Shown here piece after piece: positions 48,691 through 58,024 of a DNA stretch of 64,000 bases. Source of the stretch: Cyanobacterium sp. HL-69. Its GTDB lineage: Bacteria > Cyanobacteriota > Cyanobacteriia > Cyanobacteriales > Cyanobacteriaceae. The notes beneath the pieces were generated by a model. It saw nothing but the letters and a program-made list of their open reading frames with translations. It had not been told where the DNA came from and did no database searches. The DNA lies in NCBI GenBank assembly GCA_002813895.1, contig CP024912.1, positions 558,001 to 622,000 on the forward strand, in the 5' to 3' direction. The translations under genes and the position numbers were made by a program. Each line of letters begins with the position of its first letter. Within the stretch, counting starts at the first letter, position 1.

Positions 48691-49121
48691 GGGGCGTAAT
48701 CTGATAATCTATGTATCTTTAAATATTCTCGCTTTCTTTAGCCTAACACCTATTCTATAATATACAAATTAAGTGCGATCGGTTGTTAATATTTACTGAA
48801 CTAACCACCCATTTTCCCTCAAATTATTTTTTTATTCATACTGTTATTTCCTTGTCCCCTCTACGTCCTAGTTCTTTTAGAGAATAATATTGTTATGAAA
48901 AACAACAACTCATTAAGATGTTAAGAATAGTTACAAAAATTGATTTTTTTGTTGACTTTTGTTCAAAAAACCCTGATAATAAGAGTGTATTTTATATAAT
49001 AAAGTCCCAACTGTTTTTAGTCGAAAAACATTATATCTCCAATATTAATCATGATAGTACACTGGGCATTAAAAGCCCAGCCCAAACGCCCTTTTTTTAA
49101 TATAAATTTACAAAATATTTA
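48691..49121. other. 431-bp spacer
   Basis: There is no supportable gene. A hairpin CTGGGC-ATTAAAA-GCCCAG at 49062-49080, followed by CCCAAACGCCC and TTTTTTT, looks like a plus-strand terminator although no plus-strand gene lies before it. It may end an unannotated transcript. Confidence 0.45.
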
Positions 49122-50294
49122 CTACCCATAAGCTCTGCCTCGCCATGTTTTGGGTTTAGTGATAGCAGATATAAAAATACGGATGACGGCGAAAATATCG
49201 GCGGTGGGAGATAGCCAAAATAAGAAACGACTCGCTGATTTTCCTTTTTCATAGCTAGGGGCGATCGCACCTAAAAGAGCAAAACGAATTAACAATAAAA
49301 ACAGATTAAGAATAAATAACAACTTAAAAGTCAGATAATCATAATGATGATAATTGAAGATACCGAAAATAGTTAGAGGTAACGGTAAACCCTGCACCAA
49401 AGCCAAGAAACCACACTCCCCCCACAACTGAGCCTTAGAAGCCGCATCCTTCAAATCCAAAGAGCGCCCCCACTCCTGCCAAGTTTCTTGCAAACCCTCA
49501 TACATTCTCACCTTAATCAACTTTGCCCCATCCGCAAAACCCACCTTATAACCCTTCATCGCAGCCCCACGGGCAAGGGTAACATCATCACAAAAAGAAT
49601 CAGAAGCCATGGAATATCCCTCTAAATCTTCCAATACCTTACGCTTAATCAAAAAACATTGACCATTGGCCATCACCGTTTCAGGAGTCATGGCATTTAC
49701 CCCCGAAGACTCGAAGCGATATAACAAAGTCATCAACAAAGCAGGTTGCAACCACCATTCTCCCCCAGACTTGAGAATAAACTGAGGAGATAAGGACAAA
49801 ACATCATAATTCTGAGTTTGGGCAAAATCAATCAAGCTAGGCACTAAACCGGGTTGGGGTTGAGTATCCGCATCAATGCCCAATATCCATTCACTATCTG
49901 GGGAACTAGACAAAAATCCGTTATGTAAAGCCCATGGGCGCCCTACCCAATTAGAAGGTAAAGGAGGATCACTTAGGAGTTTAACACGGGGATCTTTTTG
50001 TGCCACATCTTTTACTTTTTCCCTCGTGCCATCTTTCGAGTCGCTGTCAACTATTAATATCTCTCTTAGTTCATAGGTTTGACGGGTAATACCTGATAAC
50101 ATTCCATCAATGCGGTTTACTTCGTTGAGGGTGGGTACTACTACGGAAACTTTTGCTAACTGCTCAGGTTTTGCTGATTTGGGGGTAAGAGGGGGAAATC
50201 TTCTTGCCCCTCGAAATAGTCTGGCTAAAAGAATAAAGGTACAAACTCCCTGAAATAACAATAAAACGAAAAAAGTGAAGGTAACTATATCCAT
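49122..50294 (-). CDS. Family 2 glycosyltransferase, probably CruG-like
   Basis: About 390 residues from ATG 50294 (MDIVTFTFFVLLLFQGV), a better start than the one at 50393. A first membrane segment is followed by the GT2 fold (VSVVVPTLNEVNRIDGML, VDSDSKDGT, LGIDADTQPQPG) and a QEWGRSLDLKD motif (QxxRW-like), then three C-terminal hydrophobic segments. The layout resembles CruG, the 2'-O-glycosyltransferase that attaches sugar to myxol carotenoids. The exact acceptor is not shown by the sequence. Confidence 0.8.
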   Translation of the reverse strand: MDIVTFTFFVLLLFQGVCTFILLARLFRGARRFPPLTPKSAKPEQLAKVSVVVPTLNEVNRIDGMLSGITRQTYELREILIVDSDSKDGTREKVKDVAQKDPRVKLLSDPPLPSNWVGRPWALHNGFLSSSPDSEWILGIDADTQPQPGLVPSLIDFAQTQNYDVLSLSPQFILKSGGEWWLQPALLMTLLYRFESSGVNAMTPETVMANGQCFLIKRKVLEDLEGYSMASDSFCDDVTLARGAAMKGYKVGFADGAKLIKVRMYEGLQETWQEWGRSLDLKDAASKAQLWGECGFLALVQGLPLPLTIFGIFNYHHYDYLTFKLLFILNLFLLLIRFALLGAIAPSYEKGKSASRFLFWLSPTADIFAVIRIFISAITKPKTWRGRAYG

Positions 50295-50385
50295 ATTTCT
50301 TAATAAAATGTAATATGATTTTACCGTGATCAGGGTTATTTTTGAATTAAAAGGGGTTTTTTTAAGAGAGAAACTGAAAGTATCC

Positions 50386-50414
50386 TTGCACAATAAAAAA
50401 AGTTTCGCTATAAT
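50386..50414 (+). promoter_or_regulatory. Promoter of tRNA-Gly
   Basis: TTGCAC at 50386-50391 and TATAAT at 50409-50414 are separated by 17 bp and precede the tRNA by 20 bp, a near-consensus sigma70 promoter. Confidence 0.75.
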
Positions 50415-50434
50415 AGTTAACCAGCAAAGCGCCT

Positions 50435-50505
50435 GCGGGTGTAGTTTAGTGGTAAAACCTTAGCCTTCCAAGCTAATGATGGGGGTTCGATTCCCCCCAC
50501 CCGCT
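50435..50505 (+). tRNA. tRNA-Gly(UCC)
   Basis: 71-nt cloverleaf from GCGGGTG to CACCCGCT. Anticodon loop CTTCCAA gives anticodon TCC, reading GGA/GGG. The D-arm is GTTTAGTGGTAAAAC-like and the T-arm is GGGGTTCGATTCCCC. CCA is not encoded. Confidence 0.95.
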
Positions 50506-50592
50506 TTGTAGATAAAAGTTGTTATACAATTCAGTGACGACCTTCTGTTGTACGTCAATAAAAAAACACAACTAAAACCTTAGGAAAATCCA

Positions 50593-50724
50593 ATGGTTGC
50601 TCAAAAAGTCAAAAAATACCAAGACCTAGGGCTAAATTTGGACATGGTACAAAAAATCCTCGCCGATTTACAGATGAAAAACGATATATTCATCACTCAA
50701 GTGTTGATGAAAAATGTCAAATAA
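50593..50724 (+). CDS. Small putative protein of 43 residues
   Basis: ATG at 50593 opens a 43-codon frame ending TAA at 50722-50724. TTAGGAAAA lies about ten bases before it, a weak ribosome-binding site. The peptide begins MVAQKVKKYQDLGLNL and ends QVLMKNVK; it is basic and mostly helical, without membrane segment or known motif. It follows tRNA-Gly by 87 bp on the same strand and may share its promoter. Conservation in other genomes would be needed to accept it. Confidence 0.35.
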   Translation: MVAQKVKKYQDLGLNLDMVQKILADLQMKNDIFITQVLMKNVK

Positions 50725-50820
50725 TTTTTTTCCGCATAACTTTTTATTATTGAGGGAAAGTTTCTAGGGATCATTTTAGCCATGATTAATATATTTTTTC
50801 GATATTGATTTAATAATAAT

Positions 50821-50925
50821 AAGTAGGTTGGCGAAATTAATTATAGCTCTTATTTTATTAAGACTCTTATGAACAAGGGGTTTAAACCCCTTGTTCATAA
50901 GAGTCTTAATTATGTCCACTTACTT
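50821..50925. repeat. 105-bp MITE-like repeat with a 48-bp perfect palindrome
   Basis: The unit starts AAGTAGGTTGGCGAAATTAA and ends TGTCCACTTACTT, imperfect terminal inverted repeats. In the centre (50860-50907) both arms AAGACTCTTATGAACAAGGG and complement are perfect around GTTTAAAC. A second copy of the same length is at 55673-55776. It lies between the small gene and HepT. Confidence 0.75.
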
Positions 50926-50952
50926 AAGTGTTTTTTATTTAACTTTATGATT

Positions 50953-51282
50953 TTAACTCTCTAATTTATCAATAGACTCTAATAATTCAGGCATATTAGA
51001 TTGAGTCACTTCCCATAAAATTTGAACATCAACTTCTTTATATTCATGGACAACACGATTACGCATTCCCCGAATCGCATTAAAGGGAATTTGAGGATAT
51101 TTAGCAATAAAATCAGGAGTTAATCTGTTAACTGCTTCACCAATAATGATTATTTGATATAAAACCGATGATTGAGTTTTTTCGTCATTCAAAAAAGATT
51201 CCTGATCTAAATTAGTACAGAATTTAATAATCAAATTACAGGCTTTCATTAAATCTAAGATTGCTTCCTGATTTCTGTTCAT
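50953..51282 (-). CDS. hepT: HepT-like HEPN-domain ribonuclease toxin
   Basis: 109 residues of the DUF86 type. The HEPN motif R-x4-H-x-Y is visible in RNRVVHEY, within MRNRVVHEYKEVDVQILWE. Such toxins cut RNA and are neutralised when the partner nucleotidyltransferase AMPylates the tyrosine. The gene overlaps its partner by 47 bp. Confidence 0.88.
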   Translation of the reverse strand: MNRNQEAILDLMKACNLIIKFCTNLDQESFLNDEKTQSSVLYQIIIIGEAVNRLTPDFIAKYPQIPFNAIRGMRNRVVHEYKEVDVQILWEVTQSNMPELLESIDKLES

Positions 51283-51589
51283 AGATTATTTGAAAATGGT
51301 TTAAAACATTATTTTTTCTGATCCAGTTATGGCTATTTTCGATCGATCTTTTTGTCACCACATCAACAGCACGATTAAATAATAAACTGAATTGATATTC
51401 AATGGTGTCGAGATCGAAAAAAGTGATTTTTGCCTCTTCCGCAAAGGTGACTAATAAATCAATATCGCTGTTTTGATTAAAGTCATCTCTCAAAACTGAA
51501 CCAAATAGGGCTAATTCGGTAATTTGCCATTGTTGACATACTCTACTAACATCAGTAATTTCTGTGTTTAGGCGGTGATAAATGTCCAT
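51236..51589 (-). CDS. mntA: MntA-like minimal nucleotidyltransferase antitoxin
   Basis: 117 residues. LALFGSVLRDDFNQNSDIDLLVTF carries the GSxxR...SDxDLLV motif with the two metal-binding aspartates. MntA AMPylates HepT to silence it. It is first in the pair and overlaps hepT by 47 bp, the usual arrangement. Confidence 0.88.
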   Translation of the reverse strand: MDIYHRLNTEITDVSRVCQQWQITELALFGSVLRDDFNQNSDIDLLVTFAEEAKITFFDLDTIEYQFSLLFNRAVDVVTKRSIENSHNWIRKNNVLNHFQIIYEQKSGSNLRFNESL

Positions 51590-51793
51590 AGCTAAATATC
51601 AAAACTTTCTACATCGGGTATATTTTCTAAGTTAGCATAAAGGAAATCCTCTCTTTGCACATTACCACCATAGTCATTAGAGTTATGCATTGTTCATTGA
51701 CTTTTGCGTTGTCAATTGTTCCATTTTGAGGGAATATAGTTTAGGCGTTTTTATCGCTGTTGTATAAGATTTTGATTTGTATTAATAAATTGT

Positions 51794-52354
51794 ATGATTT
51801 CTAGTAATGATTTTCGCACGGGTGTCAGCATCGAATTAGATGGCAGTGTATGGAAAGTTGTTGAGTTTCTCCATGTAAAACCGGGTAAAGGTGCAGCCTT
51901 TGTCCGTACTAAGCTCAAAAATGCCCGAACTGGTAACACCATGGAAAAAACTTTTAGGGCGGGGGAAACTGTACCCCAAGCGAACCTTGAGAAGCGCACC
52001 ATGCAACATACCTACAAGGAAGGGGATCAATATGTGTTTATGGATATGGAAACCTTTGAAGAGGCGAGACTATCTGAGGAACAAATGGGCGATCGCTTCA
52101 AGTACCTAAAAGAGGAAATGGAGGTTAATATTCTTTTCTGGAATGATGCAGTTTTAGATGTGGAATTACCTACTTCTGTGGTATTAGAAATTACTGAAAC
52201 TGATCCAGGGGTGAAAGGAGATACCGCCACAGGAGGCACAAAACCTGCCATAGTGGAAACAGGCGCCCAAGTTATGGTGCCTTTATTTATCTCTATCGGT
52301 GAAAAGATTAAAATTGATACCCGTACCGATACTTATTTAGGTAGAGAAAACTAA
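51794..52354 (+). CDS. efp: Elongation factor P
   Basis: 186 residues in three beta-barrel domains. [42 protein letters not shown] contains the loop PGKG with the lysine or arginine that touches the peptidyl transferase centre; the end [16 protein letters not shown] is typical. It relieves ribosome stalling at polyproline. accB follows 56 bp downstream, as is usual in cyanobacteria. Confidence 0.97.
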   Translation: MISSNDFRTGVSIELDGSVWKVVEFLHVKPGKGAAFVRTKLKNARTGNTMEKTFRAGETVPQANLEKRTMQHTYKEGDQYVFMDMETFEEARLSEEQMGDRFKYLKEEMEVNILFWNDAVLDVELPTSVVLEITETDPGVKGDTATGGTKPAIVETGAQVMVPLFISIGEKIKIDTRTDTYLGREN

Positions 52355-52410
52355 GCTAAGATTAACCTTGACTTTGTTAACATAAACCCTTTAGATCATA
52401 AAATTTAACA

Positions 52411-52908
52411 GTGCCAATAGATTTTAAGCAACTACAAGAATTTATAGAGGCGATCGCCACTACAGATATTACCGAGTTAACCATCAAAGAAGGAGACTTC
52501 GAGTTAACGGTTAATAAAAGTAAACCTGAGGTGGCCATGCCCAACTATACCATTACTCCAGCCCCTGTGCCTGTCACCCCGACAGTAGAAAATCCAGCCC
52601 CAGAGGCGATCGCACCTCCTAGCAATAGTATAGAAAAACCAGCGGAAGATCACAACAAAAAACGAGATAACTGGAAAGAAATTACCTCCCCCATGGTAGG
52701 TACATTTTACCGAGCATCAGCCCCTGGAGAATCCGCCTTCGTTGAAATAGGTGATAAAATTAGTGTGGGTAGCGTGGTATGTATCATCGAAGCCATGAAA
52801 CTGATGAACGAAATTGAGTCTGAAATTACTGGGCAGGTGATGGAAATTGCCGTGGAAAATGGCGAACCCGTAGAATATGGACAAACCCTCCTTTGGGTTG
52901 CTACCTAA
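52411..52908 (+). CDS. accB: Biotin carboxyl carrier protein of acetyl-CoA carboxylase
   Basis: 165 residues from a GTG start. An N-terminal helical segment, a Pro/Ala-rich linker (about 45-75) and the C-terminal biotinyl domain with the EAMKLMNEIE motif, in which the lysine is biotinylated. It carries CO2 from AccC to AccAD in fatty-acid synthesis. It is probably co-transcribed with efp. Confidence 0.96.
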   Translation: MPIDFKQLQEFIEAIATTDITELTIKEGDFELTVNKSKPEVAMPNYTITPAPVPVTPTVENPAPEAIAPPSNSIEKPAEDHNKKRDNWKEITSPMVGTFYRASAPGESAFVEIGDKISVGSVVCIIEAMKLMNEIESEITGQVMEIAVENGEPVEYGQTLLWVAT

Positions 52909-53003
52909 ACCCCAATCTCATTAACTAAATTCCATGGTCATATTCAAGCCCCTAAATGACAAACCCTATTTCCTCACTCTTAGAAAATAGGGTAAAAACA
53001 TCG

Positions 53004-53210
53004 TTAAATCTCATCAGGAATAACCCATTTAGGAGGCTCACTCAACTTCTTCAACCGGGCGGCCTCCGCCATTTCTAGCATCTTATCTAAAGAAGTATCA
53101 TTCAAAAACTTTTTGGTTTCCTGAGCATATTCCTTATGGGGACAGTCATCCCCCAAAATACAACCGTTGACACACTCCACCTTACAATTTACATCTCTAG
53201 TCATAATCAA
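53004..53210 (-). CDS. Small conserved cyanobacterial protein with Cys cluster
   Basis: 68 residues. Four cysteines (NCKVECVNGCILGDDCPH) in the first 25 positions might bind zinc or iron; the remainder is helical and ends EPPKWVIPDEI. No family with known function is recognised. It is convergent with accB, 95 bp away. Confidence 0.6.
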   Translation of the reverse strand: MIMTRDVNCKVECVNGCILGDDCPHKEYAQETKKFLNDTSLDKMLEMAEAARLKKLSEPPKWVIPDEI

Positions 53211-53360
53211 TAATTGTCTTATCTGTGTTATTCCTCATCTGAAATTATCTCATATCTCGCCCCCCATCAAAGGATAGATAAACAAAAAAGGGCGATCGCC
53301 CCTTAAACATGAGTAAATTAGAATAAATTAACATCCCATATCCTGCCAAAACTTATCACC

Positions 53361-54098
53361 ATGAAAACAATCACCTGCCAAGGGAAAACATTTGAAAACA
53401 TAGAAGCCATCATCTTCGACAAAGATGGCACCCTAGCCGACTCCGAGAGCTTCCTACGAGAATTAGCCTTCAAACGTGCCAGACTCATTGACGTTCAAAT
53501 ACCAGGCACCAGCGAACCTCTACTAATGGCCTATGGAGTAGAAAGAGACTATCTCAACCCCACAGGATTAATGGCCGTCGGTAGCCACCACGAAAACTTG
53601 ATTGTCTCCGCAGGATATATCGCCGAAACAGGTAGAAGCTGGTTTGAATCCCTCACCATCGCCCGAAAAAGTTTTGAAGAAGCCGATAAATCCCTACCCA
53701 ATCGGGGTAACACCTCCCCCTTATTTGCAGGAAGTTTAGAAGTATTAGAAACCCTCTCCTCCGCAGGATTGCCCCTTGGCATCCTCTCCGCCGACAGTAC
53801 CCAAGGAGTAGCCGAATTTGTCAAAAATCATAAACTAACTCCCTACATAGACCTTATCATGGGCGTAGATAGCGGATTATCGAAACCCGACCCCCGTTTA
53901 TTTCTTCAAGCCTGTGAAAAAATGAAAGTCTCCCCCCAAAAAACCCTCATGATAGGAGACTCCCAAGGAGACATTGCCATGGCAAAAAATGCAGGGGCAG
54001 CAGGGGTAATTGGTATTTGTTGGCATAACCCCCAAGCCCATCACCTCAATACCGCCGATGTGGTAATCTCAGACTTAGCCATGGTTTCTGTTAGTTAA
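53361..54098 (+). CDS. HAD-superfamily hydrolase
   Basis: 245 residues. IIFDKDGTLADSE (motif I nucleophile D), ILSADST (motif II) and MIGDSQGDIAMAKNAGAAGVIG (motif IV) show a phosphoglycolate phosphatase-like HAD enzyme. The substrate is not visible. It starts 36 bp before the PBP4-type gene and could be co-transcribed with it. Confidence 0.88.
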   Translation: MKTITCQGKTFENIEAIIFDKDGTLADSESFLRELAFKRARLIDVQIPGTSEPLLMAYGVERDYLNPTGLMAVGSHHENLIVSAGYIAETGRSWFESLTIARKSFEEADKSLPNRGNTSPLFAGSLEVLETLSSAGLPLGILSADSTQGVAEFVKNHKLTPYIDLIMGVDSGLSKPDPRLFLQACEKMKVSPQKTLMIGDSQGDIAMAKNAGAAGVIGICWHNPQAHHLNTADVVISDLAMVSVS

Positions 54099-54134
54099 CC
54101 ATTAAAATGATTTTGTTATCATCATAAAAAAATC

Positions 54135-55577
54135 ATGTTAAAAACCAGTTTAAAAGTTGTTTTTTCCCTTGTCTTTGCCCTTAATCCCCTTTATGGATAT
54201 GAAGTCAAAGCAAAAGATAGCCCCAGAATATGCGAACAGGATTTAGGTAGAGAAATAGATGCCATTTTAAACAATCCAGCCCACCAAAGAGACACTTGGG
54301 GCATTTTGGTTCAGCAACTTAACTCAGGAGATACCATTTATCAGCGCAACAGCGAACAATACTTTATACCAGCCTCCAACGCCAAATTATTAACTACCGC
54401 CGCCGCCCTTCTCAAATTTGGAGCAAACCATCAAATTTCTACCCCCGTCTATTACACAGGGGAAATGCCCAATATAGATAGTTTAATCATAGTAGGTAAC
54501 GGAGATCCCACCATTACCACCGCCAAGCTAGATGAAATAACCCAAACACTAGCAGAAAAAGGCGTTACCAGTATTAACCAACTGATTATCAAAGATGATG
54601 CCCCCTTTAGCGACATTATTAACGGTACATGGGAAAATTCTGACTTACCTTATTATTATGCACCCCCCGTCAGTAATATTATTCTTAATGAAAACACCGT
54701 CACTCTAAGTCTTTTAGGGCAACGAGTTAATCAACCTGCCACCATTCAATGGTCAGATAATCTTGGGGGAAGACAATGGCGAGTTATCAATAACGTTATT
54801 ACTACCAATAATCCTGATGATAATAGTATTAGATTAATTCCTAATTGGCGGGAGTCAACGGTGGAGATTACAGGAGAATTAGGCGTAAATCAAGAATCTC
54901 GTCAGTGGTGGTTATCTATTCCTAATCCCCATCAATACTTTTTAGATAGTTTACAAGGGGCGCTCGGAGATCAAAATATTTCGGTTTCATCTACCCAAAT
55001 TATTACCGATAACAACTTAGATAATTTAACTTCAGAAAATCAGTTAATGGAGATAAAATCAGAGCTTTTGTCAGACATTGTTAATGTCACTAATAAAGAT
55101 AGTAATAACCTTTTTGCAGAAATATTATTAAGACAATTAAGAGAAGAAAATAGTAGCCAAAGTGAGCAACAAAAAGAGCTTTTGAACATGATAAACGTTG
55201 ATCCTCAAACACACAATCTTCGAGATGGTTCAGGACTTTCTCGCCAAAATTTAATTACCCCTTCTGCGGTAACTGCTACCCTACAGGGAATGGCTAACAC
55301 TGAGTATAGTAATCTTTTCCGTCAATCTTTGCCCATTGCGGGGGTTGATGGGACCCTTAGAAATCGTTTTCAAGATAGCCTCGCCCAAGGAAATTTTGCA
55401 GGTAAAACAGGAACTTTAACGGGGGTAACTGCTCTTTCGGGTTATTTGGAGGTGGAAAATTATCCTGATTTAGTAGTAAGTGTAATGGTTAATAAATCTG
55501 TACAAAATGCTGTTATGTTAAGGGAGACAACCGATAATATTATTGATACTGTTGCTCGAATAAAGGTATGTGAATAA
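54135..55577 (+). CDS. dacB: D-alanyl-D-alanine carboxypeptidase/endopeptidase, PBP4 (S13) type
   Basis: 480 residues with a signal peptide (about 1-27). The three penicillin-binding motifs are present: S81-x-x-K in PASNAKLL, S-x-N in KDSNNLF and KTG in FAGKTGTLTG. The long insert between the first two is typical of S13 peptidases. It trims or cuts peptidoglycan crosslinks in the periplasm. Confidence 0.93.
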   Translation: MLKTSLKVVFSLVFALNPLYGYEVKAKDSPRICEQDLGREIDAILNNPAHQRDTWGILVQQLNSGDTIYQRNSEQYFIPASNAKLLTTAAALLKFGANHQISTPVYYTGEMPNIDSLIIVGNGDPTITTAKLDEITQTLAEKGVTSINQLIIKDDAPFSDIINGTWENSDLPYYYAPPVSNIILNENTVTLSLLGQRVNQPATIQWSDNLGGRQWRVINNVITTNNPDDNSIRLIPNWRESTVEITGELGVNQESRQWWLSIPNPHQYFLDSLQGALGDQNISVSSTQIITDNNLDNLTSENQLMEIKSELLSDIVNVTNKDSNNLFAEILLRQLREENSSQSEQQKELLNMINVDPQTHNLRDGSGLSRQNLITPSAVTATLQGMANTEYSNLFRQSLPIAGVDGTLRNRFQDSLAQGNFAGKTGTLTGVTALSGYLEVENYPDLVVSVMVNKSVQNAVMLRETTDNIIDTVARIKVCE

Positions 55578-55672
55578 ACAAGATAAGCGAGTTGGACTGA
55601 AAAAGTGGAGTAGTGAAGGTGAGGAATGAGAAATCGGTAATGGTTTTTTTAAAGGGTTGAGCAATAAAATTT

Positions 55673-55776
55673 AAGTAGGTTGGCGAAATTAATTATAGCT
55701 CTTATTTTATTAAGACTCTTATGAAGAAGAGGTTTAAACCCCTTGCCTAAATCGATTTAATTATGCCCACTTACTT
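55673..55776. repeat. Second copy of the MITE-like repeat
   Basis: The first 54 bp are essentially identical to 50821-50874 (AAGTAGGTTGGCGAAATTAA onwards), then the central palindrome is decayed (GAAGAAGAGG-TTTAAACCCC) and the end TGCCCACTTACTT returns. It lies in the spacer before thiE. Confidence 0.72.
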
Positions 55777-55856
55777 AACCCCATAAAATAAACTTTCTGG
55801 CAAAGTCTTTAAGGGATAACTCTAGGGATAAAATTTTAAAAATTAAACTAATAAAT

Positions 55857-56870
55857 ATGATTAATCAAAAAACAGCTATATATCGAATTTTAGATGCTAA
55901 TTTGGACAGGGCAAGGGAAGGACTCAGAATCATTGAGGAATGGTGTCGTTTTGGGCTAAATGACGGCGATACTGCTTCGGTGTGTAAGGAGATGCGTCAA
56001 GACTTGGCTAGCTGGCACAGTGACGATTTACGCACATCTAGGGATACTCCTAATGACCCTGGGACGCAGTTAAGCCATCCCCAAGAGGAGGAAAGGGAAA
56101 GTTTAGAGGCTTTGTTACAGGCGAATTTTTGCCGTGTGCAGGAGGCTTTGAGGGTATTGGAGGAATATGCCAAGTTATATAACGGGGAGTTTGCTTCGGG
56201 GATGAAGCAGTTACGATACCAAGTTTATAGTTTGGAGAGTAAGTTGATTGGTAAATCTCGGCAACAGTTGTTGAGTAAGGTTAGTTTGTATTTGGTGACG
56301 ATGCCTGTAGATAACTTTTTTGGGGTTGTGGAGTCGGCTTTGAAGGGGGGTTTAAAAATTGTTCAATATCGCCATAAAAATCAGGATGATTTGATTAAAC
56401 TGAAGGAGGCATATAAGTTGAAACAATTATGCCATCAGTATGGAGCTTTATTTATTGTAAACGATCGCCCCGACATCGCCTTGGCAGTGAATGCGGATGG
56501 GGTACATCTGGGGCAAACGGATATGCCTGTGGGTTTAGCCCGACAAATATTAGGACAAAATAAAATTATTGGTAAATCTACCACTAACCCTCAAGAAATG
56601 GCGAAGGCTTTAGGAGAAGGGGTTGACTATATCGGGGTAGGGCCAGTTTATGAAACCCCCACCAAGGCAGGTAAAAAAGCATCGGGATTGGAATATGTGC
56701 GCTACGCCAAAGCTAATGCTACGGTACCTTGGTTTGCCATTGGGGGCATTGATGAAACTAATATCTCTGATGTGGCGAAGGCGGGGGCAAGTCGTACAGC
56801 GGTGGTGAGGGCTATCATGGAAGCGGAAAATCCTATGATTATGACTCAAAATCTTTTGTCACAATTGTAG
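55857..56870 (+). CDS. thiE: Thiamine-phosphate synthase, long cyanobacterial form
   Basis: 337 residues. The N-terminal 130 residues (YRILDANLDRAREGLRIIEEWCRF ... QEALRVLEEYAKL) are an extra helical domain found in cyanobacterial ThiE. The TIM-barrel part has KIVQYRHKNQDD, FIVNDRPDIALAVNADGVHLGQTDMP and GVGPVYETPTKAG. It joins HMP-PP with thiazole phosphate to give thiamine phosphate. I saw no TPP riboswitch upstream; that spacer is occupied by the repeat. Confidence 0.95.
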   Translation: MINQKTAIYRILDANLDRAREGLRIIEEWCRFGLNDGDTASVCKEMRQDLASWHSDDLRTSRDTPNDPGTQLSHPQEEERESLEALLQANFCRVQEALRVLEEYAKLYNGEFASGMKQLRYQVYSLESKLIGKSRQQLLSKVSLYLVTMPVDNFFGVVESALKGGLKIVQYRHKNQDDLIKLKEAYKLKQLCHQYGALFIVNDRPDIALAVNADGVHLGQTDMPVGLARQILGQNKIIGKSTTNPQEMAKALGEGVDYIGVGPVYETPTKAGKKASGLEYVRYAKANATVPWFAIGGIDETNISDVAKAGASRTAVVRAIMEAENPMIMTQNLLSQL

Positions 56871-56975
56871 ATGAGGGGAATGGGGAATAGGCAACGGTAA
56901 AAAAAAATTGTTGTTTTGCTCCTAAAACACCTACCTATTCTGGAGAAATTTAATCTTAATGGAATATTTTTCTCC

Positions 56976-57524
56976 TTATTTCCCGATGCTGTCTTTTTTC
57001 AGTGAAACACAGTCGTTTAAAAATTCACTGGCTTTGATGGATATTCCGTGGGGAATGGACATTTTATGAAGTCTGATTAGTCCATCTTCTATATAATAAT
57101 CTCTTACTGTCAGACGATCGCCCTTATTAAAATTCGTTTCGTAAAAAACTTCCCTAATACCAGCGGAAATAATTAATTTTAAACAGGAAATACAAGGCTC
57201 AAGGGTGACATAAATCGTGGCCCCCTCCGTAGAAATACCATGACGGGCTGCCCGCGCGATCGCATTTGCCTCGGCATGAACTGCCCTAGAAGGTAAATCC
57301 TTACTAGCATCACAACTGCTCAAACCCTCATAACAAAAACCTTGGGCTGTGCAATGTACCGAGCCAGAAGGGGGCCCATTATAACCCGTCGCCAACACTT
57401 GACGATTTTTGACGATGACAGCGCCCACGGGAAAAGCTAAACAAGTGGAGCGAGTAGCTGCCAACTTAGCCATTAGCATAAAATATTCATCCCATGAAGG
57501 GCGATTTTCTTCTCTATCAATCAT
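56976..57524 (-). CDS. Deoxycytidylate deaminase-like protein (ComEB type)
   Basis: 182 residues. The zinc site is HAEANAI (H-A-E) with PCISCLKLI (PCxxC), and the substrate loop ATGYNGPPSGSVHC is as in dCMP deaminases, which make dUMP for thymidylate synthesis. An extra cysteine-containing loop (CYEGLSSCDASKD) is usual for the bacterial form. Confidence 0.92.
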   Translation of the reverse strand: MIDREENRPSWDEYFMLMAKLAATRSTCLAFPVGAVIVKNRQVLATGYNGPPSGSVHCTAQGFCYEGLSSCDASKDLPSRAVHAEANAIARAARHGISTEGATIYVTLEPCISCLKLIISAGIREVFYETNFNKGDRLTVRDYYIEDGLIRLHKMSIPHGISIKASEFLNDCVSLKKDSIGK

Positions 57525-57581
57525 TTATCAAATATAATAGTTTCTGAAGGGATAAATTTTACCCCTCCGATGAAAAAAGAA

Positions 57582-57917
57582 TTAGTTTGTACCTGAGAAA
57601 ACAACTCCAGGAAACTTTTGTTGAGCCTGTACCATAGAGGTAACTTTACCTTTTTCCTGCCAGAAATTGATGATTTCGGTGGCTTGGTTTAGTAATTCAA
57701 TTTTTTCAGTCTCAGTAATCCAATTTTTTTTGTCTAACTCGTCTTTCAAGTCTTGCCAAGCATCACTACGAGGCCAGAAATAATAAGGAGTTAGGGGGCT
57801 TGTACCTTTGCTGATAACATAATCCACCGCTAAGGCAACGTCTTTATCTAACCAAACTACTTTTAATACAAAGCGACCGTCAATCTTAGTTTCTAAGGTT
57901 TCTACTGTGGCTTCCAA
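57582..57917 (-). CDS. Ribosomal protein PSRP-3 (Ycf65)
   Basis: 111 residues. [39 protein letters not shown] is the signature of the PSRP-3/Ycf65 family found in cyanobacterial and plastid 30S subunits. It is a strong marker for a cyanobacterial origin of the window. Confidence 0.92.
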   Translation of the reverse strand: MEATVETLETKIDGRFVLKVVWLDKDVALAVDYVISKGTSPLTPYYFWPRSDAWQDLKDELDKKNWITETEKIELLNQATEIINFWQEKGKVTSMVQAQQKFPGVVFSGTN

Positions 57918-58024
57918 TTAAACCTCCAAATAATAATTTTATATATAGTAACAATTTTGGACAATACTATATTATAGCTTAAATTGCATAGTGACAAAGT
58001 CTAGTTTTGGGGTAATTATTTTTT

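Noticed and set aside
48918-49100. A 60-codon frame in the spacer before the glycosyltransferase
   Set aside because: Its composition is AT-driven, it has no ribosome-binding site, and its end overlaps a hairpin-terminator-like sequence.
55578-55856. TPP riboswitch upstream of thiE
   Set aside because: The conserved CTGAGA and ACCTGA blocks of the thi box are not present; the spacer is mostly the MITE-like repeat.
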